From the NCBI RefSeq assembly GCF_001953975.1, contig NZ_MBEJ01000126.1:1-64000 (forward strand): 64,000 bases of DNA, in the 5' to 3' direction. Of the stretch, positions 54,101 through 57,114 are shown in pieces; position 1 is the first letter of the stretch; each line of letters opens with the position of its first letter. The position numbers and the translations under genes were made by a program. The notes under the pieces were generated by a model. That model had not been told where the DNA came from and made no database searches. It was given only the letters and a program-made list of their open reading frames with translations. Source of the stretch: Mycobacterium sp. NS-7484. GTDB taxonomy: Bacteria > Actinomycetota > Actinomycetes > Mycobacteriales > Mycobacteriaceae.

Positions 54101-55715
54101 TCGGCAGATAAGCCGCCCCGGTCTTGAGCACCGCCAAGATCGACACGAGTGCCTGGGCACACCTGTTGAACAGCAGAGCGACGCAGCGACCCGGGCCGGC
54201 GCCCTGGTCAATGAGAAGGTGCGCCAACCGGTTCGACGCCTCGTCCAACTCGCGATAGGTCATCGCCGCGCCATTGCAGCTGATCGCCACCGCCTCGGAA
54301 GCACGGTGGACCTGCGCCGCGAACATCGCCGGGATCGAAACCGCGGTCAGCGGATGCGACAGCATTCCGTGATTGCCGACCTCGAACAGCCGGTCGCGCT
54401 CGGCGTCGTCCTGCACAGTCACCGACACCAGTGACCGCGACGAGTCGGCCGTCATCGACAGCAGCACCTGCTGCAGCCGATCCGCCAATTCCGCGGGATC
54501 GAGGTTCGACAACGGGTGTCCGACGCCTGCGGTGTTGACGAAAACCTGTTCCCCTGCACTCGAGAAGAACATTCCGAAGCCGCCGACGACGCCTGCGTTG
54601 GCCAACGATGCCGTTGCAGTCGCCCCACCGAAGTCCAATGTGAAAGAGGACGGAAGGAAGTTGACACTCACCCGGTTGGCGAGTTGTCCGGCCGCGCGCG
54701 AGTTGATCTTGCGCTCGAGCGCCTGGACCGGGAACCGTTGGTGTTCAAGGGCTTCACGGATCCGCAGGTCGACATAGCCACAGAAGTCCGCCACCGAAGT
54801 GGCGGGTGCGGTGTGAAGCACCAACGGTACGACGCCTGCCAGCATCGCGGGAAGGGTCTTCGTGTCAGGCCCGACGCGACGGCTGACCGGAAAATCCAGG
54901 ACCACCTCCGAGCCCTCAGACTGCCAGCCGCGCACCAAAAGTGCACAGGCCGCGGTGAGAACCGAGGATCGCGGTAGGTTCAGCGACAGCGCCAGTGCGT
55001 CGACCCGGCGCAGTACATCGGGATCCAATTCGACTGGGGCCGAAGGCAGATACGATTGTGCCGCGCCTTCTTCCGGAAGCCATCGATACTGCGGCTCACT
55101 TTCCGGCGGAAGATTCTCGGTCCAGTACGCGCGGTCGCGCAGGTAGTCGTCCGAAGACTCGTAGCCCGATTCGCAGTCGATCAGATCGGACAACGTCCCG
55201 AACAGCGACGGGGGAATCGGCGCCCCGGACACCACCGCGGAGTACACCGAGGCCAGCCGCTGGCCCACCATCGCGATACCGGTTCCGTCCAGCACGATGT
55301 GATGGCAGCAACCTACCAGGAAGAACTCGTCGGCCCGGGTCTGGAACAAGGCGAACCGGAACAACGGCCCGGCCAGTGACATCGGCGCACGCTGGATCGA
55401 CGCCGCAAGTTCACGAGCCTCGCGCACCGGGTCCGGCGAAGACCTCAGATCGTGGAAGTCCGGTTCGACCCCTGGGTAGTCGATCGGCCTCTGGAAGATC
55501 TCGCCTCGGGACTCGAAGAAGCCGGCTCGGACCGGTTCGGCTTCCTTCAGCACCCGGCGAATCGCCCAGGCCAGGGCCTCACGGTCCACCGAGCCAGAGA
55601 TCTTGACGAATAATCCGAGTTGCCACTCGGCACCCGAATCCACCAGATCATGCGCCAGCCATATGTCGAGCTGGGCACGGGTGACCGGCAGCGACTGTTC
55701 ATCGAACTGCATCAA
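36156..55715 (-). CDS. Non-ribosomal peptide synthetase, starter C and modules 1-5, ending in a C domain
   Basis: 6519 residues: Cs-A1-T1 | C2-A2-MT2-T2 | C3-A3-T3 | C4-A4-T4 | C5-A5-MT5-T5 | C6. The N-terminal condensation domain (HHIVLDG near 140) has no carrier before it, as in lipo-initiating starter domains, so it should acylate residue 1. Approximate landmarks: A1 460-960, T1 983, C2 HHIAFDG 1177, A2 1515-2000, MT2 EIGVGSG 2022, T2 2441, C3 2633, A3 2982-3480, T3 3502, C4 3692, A4 4035-4540, T4 4560, C5 HHIAFDG 4753, A5 5092-5580, MT5 EIGAGSG 5602, T5 6012, C6 6205. Codes (same nine positions as for the partner NRPS): A1 DIWGLGQMW, A2 DAFLVGAIW, A3 and A4 both DYWSMAGVY, A5 DAFVLAAIW. 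So residues 3 and 4 should be the same, and 2 and 5 alike and N-methylated. All condensation motifs are of the LCL type; I see no epimerisation domain. It follows mbtH by 39 bp. Confidence 0.95.
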   Translation of the reverse strand: MMQFDEQSLPVTRAQLDIWLAHDLVDSGAEWQLGLFVKISGSVDREALAWAIRRVLKEAEPVRAGFFESRGEIFQRPIDYPGVEPDFHDLRSSPDPVREARELAASIQRAPMSLAGPLFRFALFQTRADEFFLVGCCHHIVLDGTGIAMVGQRLASVYSAVVSGAPIPPSLFGTLSDLIDCESGYESSDDYLRDRAYWTENLPPESEPQYRWLPEEGAAQSYLPSAPVELDPDVLRRVDALALSLNLPRSSVLTAACALLVRGWQSEGSEVVLDFPVSRRVGPDTKTLPAMLAGVVPLVLHTAPATSVADFCGYVDLRIREALEHQRFPVQALERKINSRAAGQLANRVSVNFLPSSFTLDFGGATATASLANAGVVGGFGMFFSSAGEQVFVNTAGVGHPLSNLDPAELADRLQQVLLSMTADSSRSLVSVTVQDDAERDRLFEVGNHGMLSHPLTAVSIPAMFAAQVHRASEAVAISCNGAAMTYRELDEASNRLAHLLIDQGAGPGRCVALLFNRCAQALVSILAVLKTGAAYLPIDPAHPQGRVEFMVSDADPVAVVSTADLVDRLSGQALTLVDVDDPRVDTYPCGALPEPGSDDIAYLIYTSGTTGVPKGVAISHGNVTQLIGCLDPNLEPSGQVWSQWHSYSFDISGWEIFNALLTGARLVVIPEEIARSPHDFHALLVAEEVNVLGLTPTAVAALSPAGLDSVALLVGGEPCPADVVDRWAPDRVMINQYGPTEATMWVALSAPLAAGAGVPPIGSPLPGAALFVLDQWLRPVPAGVVGELYVAGRNVGVGYWRRGSLTGSRFVACPFGAPGQRMYRTGDLVSWGADGQLRYSGRADEQVKIRGYRIELGEIQTALADLDGVEQAIIVAREDRPGDKRLVGYVTETSVGAVDPAGARAALADRLPSYMVPAAIVVLDALPLTVNGKLDKRALPAPEYIDADRYRAPATPTEETLTAIYAEVLGLDRVGVDDSFFDLGGDSLSAMRVIADVNTTLDADLAVRTLFDAPSVAELAPRVAVGSGSRAPLVRQQRPELIPLSFAQQRLWFLNRFEGGVATYNMPTAFRINGALDVEALGAALDDVIARHESLRTVFVDVDGVPFQQVLPAEPGMWRCAGPMVVSSAIGPGGDVTGELMDLAGYRFDLSAEIPVRARIYELGPEQHVLGIVVHHIAFDGWSLAPMVRDVGLAYACRTTGRAPDWSPLPVQYADYTLWQQDRLGDEADPTSVIAGQLAYWRQELADLPEVVSLPTDRPRPPVPSYRGEVVEFGIDTHTWAGLKTVAAEHHATTSIVLQAALAVALHREGVGVDVALGTPIAGRTDKALDDLVGFFVNTWVLRVGVNPALRFREVLDQVKQKALDAYANQDVPFELLVEQLNPTRSTSHHPLFQVALVFQNNVLPTVSLDGMEVEQESVFTRTAKFDLDFDIREVPGDGGPMATGVLTYATDLFEQSSVERLVNRFGRVIEAVVTDPSAVVGEVGLIDQNEWELLRHRWSGAGVRTPTGLIDQLLAAAVAADADAVAVIDGPRQLSYGELDASSNRLARKLIEVGVGPECAVAVAMDRSVELVTAWWAVLKAGGVYVPVDRTNPAERIATVLDAVAAVCVLTCGSDTVPGAGKRPVLRLDAVDLSGYGPGLVADQDRLAPLGTDDAAYVIFTSGSTGTPKGVAVTHAGLLGVAAAHRDLFRVGAHGRVLMVAAPTFDASVFEWLWAVASRAALVVAPRDSYAGAALTELIQRQQVSAALITPTVLATLDRMRLGGVETLVTGGEACPPELVGAWAPGRAMYNAYGPTEVSIWATWSALAAGQPVRIGAPIPGTCALVLDARLHLAPVGVVGELYLAGPVLARGYVGRSDLTADRFVANPFGGPGERMYRTGDLVRWTTHGALEYLGRADAQVKLRGQRLELGEIENTLLACPQVSRAAAAVHHSELGIDHLVGYIALAQSAATHHEADVVDQWQHIYDELYDAELDTPEYGSDFRGWNSSYTGEPIPLEQMREWRSAAVDRILALQPRQVLEIGVGSGLVLSQVAPACEEYWGTDFSTATVAKLTAAVAGEPWRARVHLLSQPAHLTDGLPPGHFDTIIVNSVIQYFPSAEYLAEVIDKAMELLVPGGRLFLGDVRNHSLQGAFQTGIALARSGIGNTDTVELRQRVQRAVLAEHELLLSPEFFTTWASDHPAVGGIDIQVKRGESDNELTRYRYDVVIHKTPTQVRSLARALTWWWTECAGLNGLGAELVSQRPGLVRVSAIPRAGVITDVFIEQALASGLPLAEAQAGAAAAVDAGVTPEQLYLLGEATGYRTAVTWGAQSGTLDAVFVAGPGDGPAPALTDLYLAPIDARQRGGYANDPQTNAKIGEVRQWLSERLPEYMVPSQIVVLDELPLTSSGKIDRRALPAPTFVATSFRPPQTPTEKTVAEVFTEVLGLGRAGLDDDFFALGGDSLIAIRVCARLQSALGREVPVRCLFDSPSVGKLAEYLDQHQGEAARPALTPQPRPAAVPLSYGQQRLWFLEQLQGPSPIYNMAVALRLHGRLNADALGEALADVVSRQESLRTLVVSVDGVPGQVVIPSERADFGWCIVDARDWSTDQLDEAVGAVARHTFDLATEIPLRAALFHVADDEHVLTAVVHHIAADGWSIAPLVTDLAVAYASRDDGHAPDWLPLPVQYSDYTLWQHDWLGSVSDADSVISAQLSYWEQALAGLPERLELPTDRPYPAVADYRGASVAVEWPAEVQQQVARVAREHNATSFMVVQAALAVLLAELSATSDVAIGIATAGRGDQALDQLVGFFVNTLVLRVDVAGDPTVSELLEQVRARSLAAFEHQDVPFEVLVERLNPVRSLTHHPLVQVMVTWQNLPWNSSGSAAGLALGDVEATPMDAETRTAKTDLVFSLAERSTDTGEPAGIAGLVEYRTDVFDASTVQTLVDRLQRVLTAMTADPTVRLSTVDMLDVAERVRLNTLGHRAVLSQQVLESSIPAAFARQVSRAPDAVAVSCAGRSMSYRELDEASNRLAHMLGAEGAGPGECVALLLNRSVAAIVAVLGVLKSGAAYLPIDPAVPDARIEFMLDDAAPVVALTSDGLTERLAETAVPVINLADPQIGQQSADPLPMPAADDIAHIIYTSGTTGVPKGVAVTHQNVTRLFDGLDVGVAMGPEQVWAQCASLAFDYSVWEMWGALLHGGHLVVVPDEVTRSPAELHALLVDHQVSVLSQTPSAVGMLRLAGLESVTGLMVAAEPCPPEVVDRWAPGRVMINGYGPTETTVYATISAPLQRATTGGPTIVPIGRPVPGAALFVLDPWLREVPAGVVGELYVAGRGVGVGYVRRPGLTGSRFVPCPYGAPGARMYRTGDLVSWGSDGQLRYAGRADEQVKIRGYRIELGEVQSLLAGLEGVQQAVVVAREDRSGDKRLVGYVTGSADPVSARSALAERLPAYMVPSAVVVLEALPLTVNGKLDKRALPEPEYAGGGYRGPSTVIEEVVAGIYAEVLGLNRVGVDDSFFDLGGDSLSAMRVIAEINSSLDADLSVRTLFDAPTVSQLAPHIDAGSGGRARLIPQQRPPVLPLSYAQQRLWFLEQLQGPSPIYNMSVALRLTGPVNADALSLSLRDVVGRHESLRTVFKVVDGVPRQVIVPAGQADPGWQFVDATGWSSDRLDEAAGAAARHCFDLTTEIPLRVTLFQVADGEHVLISVVHHIAADGWSINPFVTDLEKAYVNRCAGRGPDWAPLSVQYADYALWQQEWLGSDTDPESVIGTQVAYWQDALADLPETLALPTDRPYPPVADYRGSSVAIDWPADVQQQIARVAREHNVTSFMVVQAALAVLMSALSGSSDVPVGIATAGRNDPALDELVGFFVNTLVLRVDLGGDPTVADILNQVRQRGLAALEHQDVPFEVLVERLNPTRSLTHHPLVQVMLSWQNFGGDPASAMTLGEARATLLPAETRTARMDLVFALSERHTESGTADGITGLVEFRTDVFDASSIEVLVERLRRVLVAMTGDPSRLLSSVDVLDAAEVARLDVLGHRQALTAPTVEASIPGLFAIQVDQSPEAVAVRFEGRSWSYRELDVASNRLAHHLIGMGSGPGQCVALMLQRSAQAIVSILAVLKTGAAYLPIDPAHPDARVEFMLTDAAPVAVLSTGALAGRVARWGVPVVEVDDARLGDGPATALPVPAADDIAHIIYTSGTTGLPKGVAVTHQNVTRLFDGMDVGVALVPKQVWAACSSLAFDYSVWEIWGALLHGGRLVVVPEHTTRSAQELQALLVDEGVTVLSQTPSAVGMLSPVALESVAALMVAAEACPAQVVDRWAPGRVMINGYGPTETTVYATVSAPLEPGSGVVPIGLPVPGAALFVLDRFLRPVPPGVVGELYVAGRGVGVGYVRRTGLTASRFVACPFGGPGARMYRTGDLVSWGADGQLRYGGRADEQVKIRGYRIELGEIEAALAGIEGIDQAAVIAREDRPGDKRLVGYVTEMLPGTVDPAGIRAELGTRLPAYMVPAAVVVIEGLPLTVNGKLDKRALPAPDYTDTARYRAPDTPREEVLAGIFAEVLGLDRVGVDDSFFDLGGDSLSAMRLIAAVNTALNTELAVRTLFDAPTVAGLAPRVDAGAGGRDPLIPQPRPAVIPLSYAQQRLWFLNRFEDGAATYNMPIAFRINGALDVEALGAALDDVIARHESLRTVFIDVDGVPSQQVLPAQVGMWRRGGPTMVSLSAVEEEDEVTAELVALAGYRFDLSAEPPIRARLWKVDSDRYVLGIIFHHIAFDGWSMAPMVRDVAAAYGARHGGRTPDWRPLPVQYADYTLWQREHLGDLADEGSRIAGQLAYWRRELADLPEVVSLPTDRPRPPVPSYRGEGVELRIGAKQWAGLKAVATEHHATASMMLQALAAVVLNRAGVGDDVALGTAIAGRMDAALNDLVGFFVNTWVLRVEVNPGLRFTEVLDRVQQKALDAYANQDVPFELLVEQLNPARSTSHHPLFQVALVFQNNVLPEVSLDGADIEPVSVLTRTAKFDLDFDIREVPGDGGPMAAGVLTYATDLFERSSIERLVGWFDRVVTAVVTDPSVVVGEVGLLGQDERELVLHSWSGSGVDAPVAPADQLLKDAVAAAPDAVAVIDGSRQLSYRELDEWSNRLARLLIGTGVGPERAVGVAIGRSAELVVAWWAVLKAGGVYVPVDRAHPADRVATVLDTVEAACVLTYGSDTVAGAGDRSVLCVDQLDVSNWSADPVTDADRSAPLSTDDAAYVIFTSGSTGTPKGVAVSHAGLVGVAAAQRNLFDAGWPSRVLMVAAPTFDASVFEMIWAVGCQAASVIAAPDSYAGEALTALVHDQRVDAGVITPTVLATLDRAQLAERLDTLLTAGEACPPELVAAWAPGRSMYNAYGPTEATIWSTCTSPLTAGQPVGIGAPIPGVCALVLDSRLQPVPVGVVGELYLAGMPLARGYAGRSDLTADRFVANPFGNPGDRMYRTGDLVRWTPGGELQYLGRADAQVKLRGQRLELGEIENTLLACPQVSRAAAAVCHRDSADHLVAYVALEQSSTADHDAEVVDQWQQMYDELYDAQAETPEFGSDFRGWNSSYTGAAIPLAQMREWRSATVDRILALRPRRVLEIGAGSGLILSQVAPHCEQYVGTDMSAVAMESLADSLERMQVPWRNHVQLLAQPAHVTDGLRANHFDTIVLNSVVQYFPNAAYLSEVIGKAVELLAPGGRLFLGDVRNHSLQGAFQTGVALARNASEDPDDIRQRVQRALLGDPELLLAPEFFTTWAAENSVVAGLDIQVKRGESANELTHYRYDVVIHKAPVQMCSPATAPAWVWSDCAGLSGLHVELTSQRPNMVRVIAIPRDGVIADVMAEQALAAGLPLTEVTAPADPVTPEQIYRLGEAAGYRVAVTWGAQPGTVDAVFISEEGAAAAGVLTDLYVPRPGSRQRSSYANDPDANSKVSVVRQWLAERLPEYMVPSQIMVLEEFPLTTSGKIDRKALPEPVFAATAFRAPQTPIEKAITQAFADVLGLEQVGLDDDFFALGGDSLTATRVSARLQSAVGREVPVRYLFDAPTAASLAEYLERHQCDGARPALRAVTRPDFIPLSYAQQRLWFFDQLQGPSPVYNMAVALRLSGDLDVGALGQALTDVVGRHESLRTLFTVSDGIPQQTVVAPEDAQLRWRVVDASRWSDDRLTEEIGAVARHPFRLADEIPLQATLFEVAENEHVLAAVVHHIAADGWSVTPLVADLGAAYARRCEGREPAWTPLPVQYADYALWQREHLGELTDGGSRIAAQLNYWREALAGLPERLQLPTDRPYPAVADYRGASVAVDWPADLQQRVTAVARQHNATSFMVVQAALALLLSKLGATSDVAVGITVAGRTDPALDDLVGFFVNTLVLRVDLGGDPTVAELLDQVRQRGLAALEHQDVPFEVLVDRLRPARSLTHHPLVQVILSWQNLAWQHSTDPAAGLALGDVRVTPMTAATHTARTDLTFALGERWSSTGEPAGIGGTVEFRSDVFDARSVERLVERLRRVLVAMTAEVEGLS

Positions 55716-55754
55716 GACTCTCCCACCGCGAGATCTGATAGTGGTGTCGAGCCG

Positions 55755-55988
55755 CTAGTTGCCCGAGCCTCGGTCCTGTGCCGCCAGCCGATCGCGGAGG
55801 CTCTTCGGCCGGATGTCCGGCCAGTTCTGTTCTATGTAGTCCAAGCAGGCGGCGCGATCAGCTTCGCCGTACACCGCCGTCCAACCGGCAGGAATGTCGG
55901 CAAAGGTCGGCCATAGGCTGTGTTGCTCCTCGTCATTGATCAAGACGAGAAAATTGCCATTGTCGTCATCGAACGGGTTGATGCTCAC
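55755..55988 (-). CDS. MbtH-like protein
   Basis: 77 residues from the GTG at 55988, chosen for a GGGAGG Shine-Dalgarno 5 nt upstream; the frame opens at 56042 but the family normally begins at this VSINPFDD. It carries the full MbtH signature: NPFDDDNG, the NDEEQHSLWP block, the PAGW turn, and WPDIRPKSLR. MbtH-like proteins bind the adenylation domains of NRPSs and are required for their solubility or activity. As first gene of the mbtH-NRPS1-NRPS2 operon it should serve the nine A domains here. A relative precedes the NRPS genes in mycobacterial glycopeptidolipid loci. Confidence 0.95.
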   Translation of the reverse strand: MSINPFDDDNGNFLVLINDEEQHSLWPTFADIPAGWTAVYGEADRAACLDYIEQNWPDIRPKSLRDRLAAQDRGSGN

Positions 55989-56107
55989 GTGGTCCTCCCC
56001 ACCTCCGAGTCGACCAGTGAAAGTGCTCAACGATATGGACACAAGGCGGCATCCCCCGCACCTCGCCTCCGCGTTGTTTGTCTCCCGTGGCCGATTCCAG
56101 CTACGAC

Positions 56108-56137
56108 TTGACTAGTTGCAGGGCGCCAGCATATCCA
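56108..56137 (+). promoter_or_regulatory. Candidate promoter of the DUF2505 gene
   Basis: TTGACT (56108-56113), 18 nt, TATCCA (56132-56137), about 50 nt before the DUF2505 start. On the opposite strand TATGCT (56133-56128) could be a -10 element for the mbtH operon with a leader of about 130 nt. Both are matches by eye and unproven. Confidence 0.3.
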
Positions 56138-56188
56138 CTCTTCTTAACGCTGGTGCAGAAATCGGAGATCCCGGCGTAGTCTGTTGCT

Positions 56189-56692
56189 GTGTCGCGGTCA
56201 CTCGACTTCTCAGTCGACTCTCGAGCCCAAGTCGAGCAAATTTTGTCGGCTTTCGGCGAACGCGACTATTGGCTCGACCGGATGTCGAGGTTCGGAGGCC
56301 TCGACACGCTGGCCAGCCTGTCGGTGGAACCCGACGGCACGGTGACCGCCGTGATGGTCAAAGATGTGCGCCGCGGCCAGGAACGGTCGCCGATCGCCAA
56401 GTTCCTCCCGGTGCAGTGGCGGGTCGTACAACAGGAGCGTTGGCAGCCCGTCGGCGAGCGGCGGATACGGGGCGAGCTCAGCGTCACACCGCACGGCACT
56501 CCTGCGTATGCAGCGGGAACAGCACTGTTGATGCCCACGGCTGCAGGCTCACGGATCAGGTGCGTCGCCACGGTCGAGTTCAAGGCGCCACTGCTCGGCC
56601 AGCAGGTCGAGAAGATCATGGGCCGGATGCTCACTCAGAACGTCACCGCGCTCCAGGACTTCACTGCCGAGTGGATCGACGTCCACTCATGA
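56189..56692 (+). CDS. DUF2505 family protein
   Basis: 167 residues from a GTG at 56189, with only a weak ribosome-binding site. The sequence begins MSRSLDFSVDS and has the WxDRM-like segment, a beta-rich middle and a C-terminal helix (EKIMGRMLTQNVTALQDFTAEW). This matches the actinobacterial DUF2505 family, whose fold resembles START-like lipid-binding domains but which has no established function that I know of. It is divergent from mbtH across a 200-bp promoter region. Whether it belongs to the lipopeptide locus is unclear. Confidence 0.75.
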   Translation: MSRSLDFSVDSRAQVEQILSAFGERDYWLDRMSRFGGLDTLASLSVEPDGTVTAVMVKDVRRGQERSPIAKFLPVQWRVVQQERWQPVGERRIRGELSVTPHGTPAYAAGTALLMPTAAGSRIRCVATVEFKAPLLGQQVEKIMGRMLTQNVTALQDFTAEWIDVHS

Positions 56693-56707
56693 TCGACCAA
56701 AGGGTGC

Positions 56708-56723
56708 ACCACATACATGTGGT
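56708..56723. repeat. Perfect palindrome after the DUF2505 gene
   Basis: ACCACATACATGTGGT: 7-bp arms around two bases, starting 16 nt past the DUF2505 stop. The two-base centre is too tight for an ideal hairpin, so a protein-binding site is as likely as a terminator. Confidence 0.4.
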
Positions 56724-57056
56724 TCCATCCAGCGAAATAAGAAGCGCCGGCGCGAGCGCTGGCACCAGCGTCACCGCCGGTAGAACCCGTCATGCCACCC
56801 CACACGATGAGGACAGCAAATTCACAGGCAGGCGGCCAGGAGACACAAAACCGGCGTTGCCGTTCTTTGACGGCCCCCATTGAGTTCGCCAGACATTGAA
56901 GCCGCACGGCCTTTTCAAGATCGTTTGACTAGAATTTGCGGAGGCAAACAACGGCGAACTTTGGGTGACAGCGACCGCACAGCCGTCTCGCATCGGGGAC
57001 TAAATCTTCCCGGCGGCAAGAAGGCGATTGTTGACAAGTGAACTAAGTGGAAATGC

Positions 57057-57082
57057 AAAAAAGCCGTCTGCGTTATTCCGGC
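57057..57082 (-). terminator. Possible intrinsic terminator of recQ
   Basis: About 33 nt past the recQ stop, read on the minus strand: GCCG, a 12-nt loop, CGGC, then six T. The stem is only 4 bp, so the call rests mainly on the T-run and position. Confidence 0.3.
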
Positions 57083-57114
57083 CTGATTCAAATTTCGGAA
57101 TATGTCTGCACCGC

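Larger units (their letters stand above)
56693..57114. other. Convergent intergenic region
   Basis: 422 bp between the tails of the DUF2505 and recQ genes, noticeably lower in GC than its neighbours. No gene is supported; short frames lack ribosome-binding sites and resemble nothing. It contains a 16-bp palindrome at 56708-56723 and a possible recQ terminator at 57057-57082. Confidence 0.55.

Noticed and set aside
22690..56042. Siderophore (exochelin or mycobactin) synthetase
   Set aside because: No salicylate, hydroxyornithine, formyltransferase or cyclisation genes or domains are present; the FAAL, reducing PKS, starter C domain and MmpL/GAP export genes point to a lipopeptide.
2914..56042. 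Classical glycopeptidolipid locus (mps1/mps2)
   Set aside because: Module number, absence of epimerisation and terminal reductase domains, and lack of glycosyltransferases do not fit, although the transport and MbtH genes are similar.
56635..56993. Small minus-strand frames in the DUF2505-recQ gap
   Set aside because: No start signals or recognisable products; they overlap each other and the DUF2505 end.
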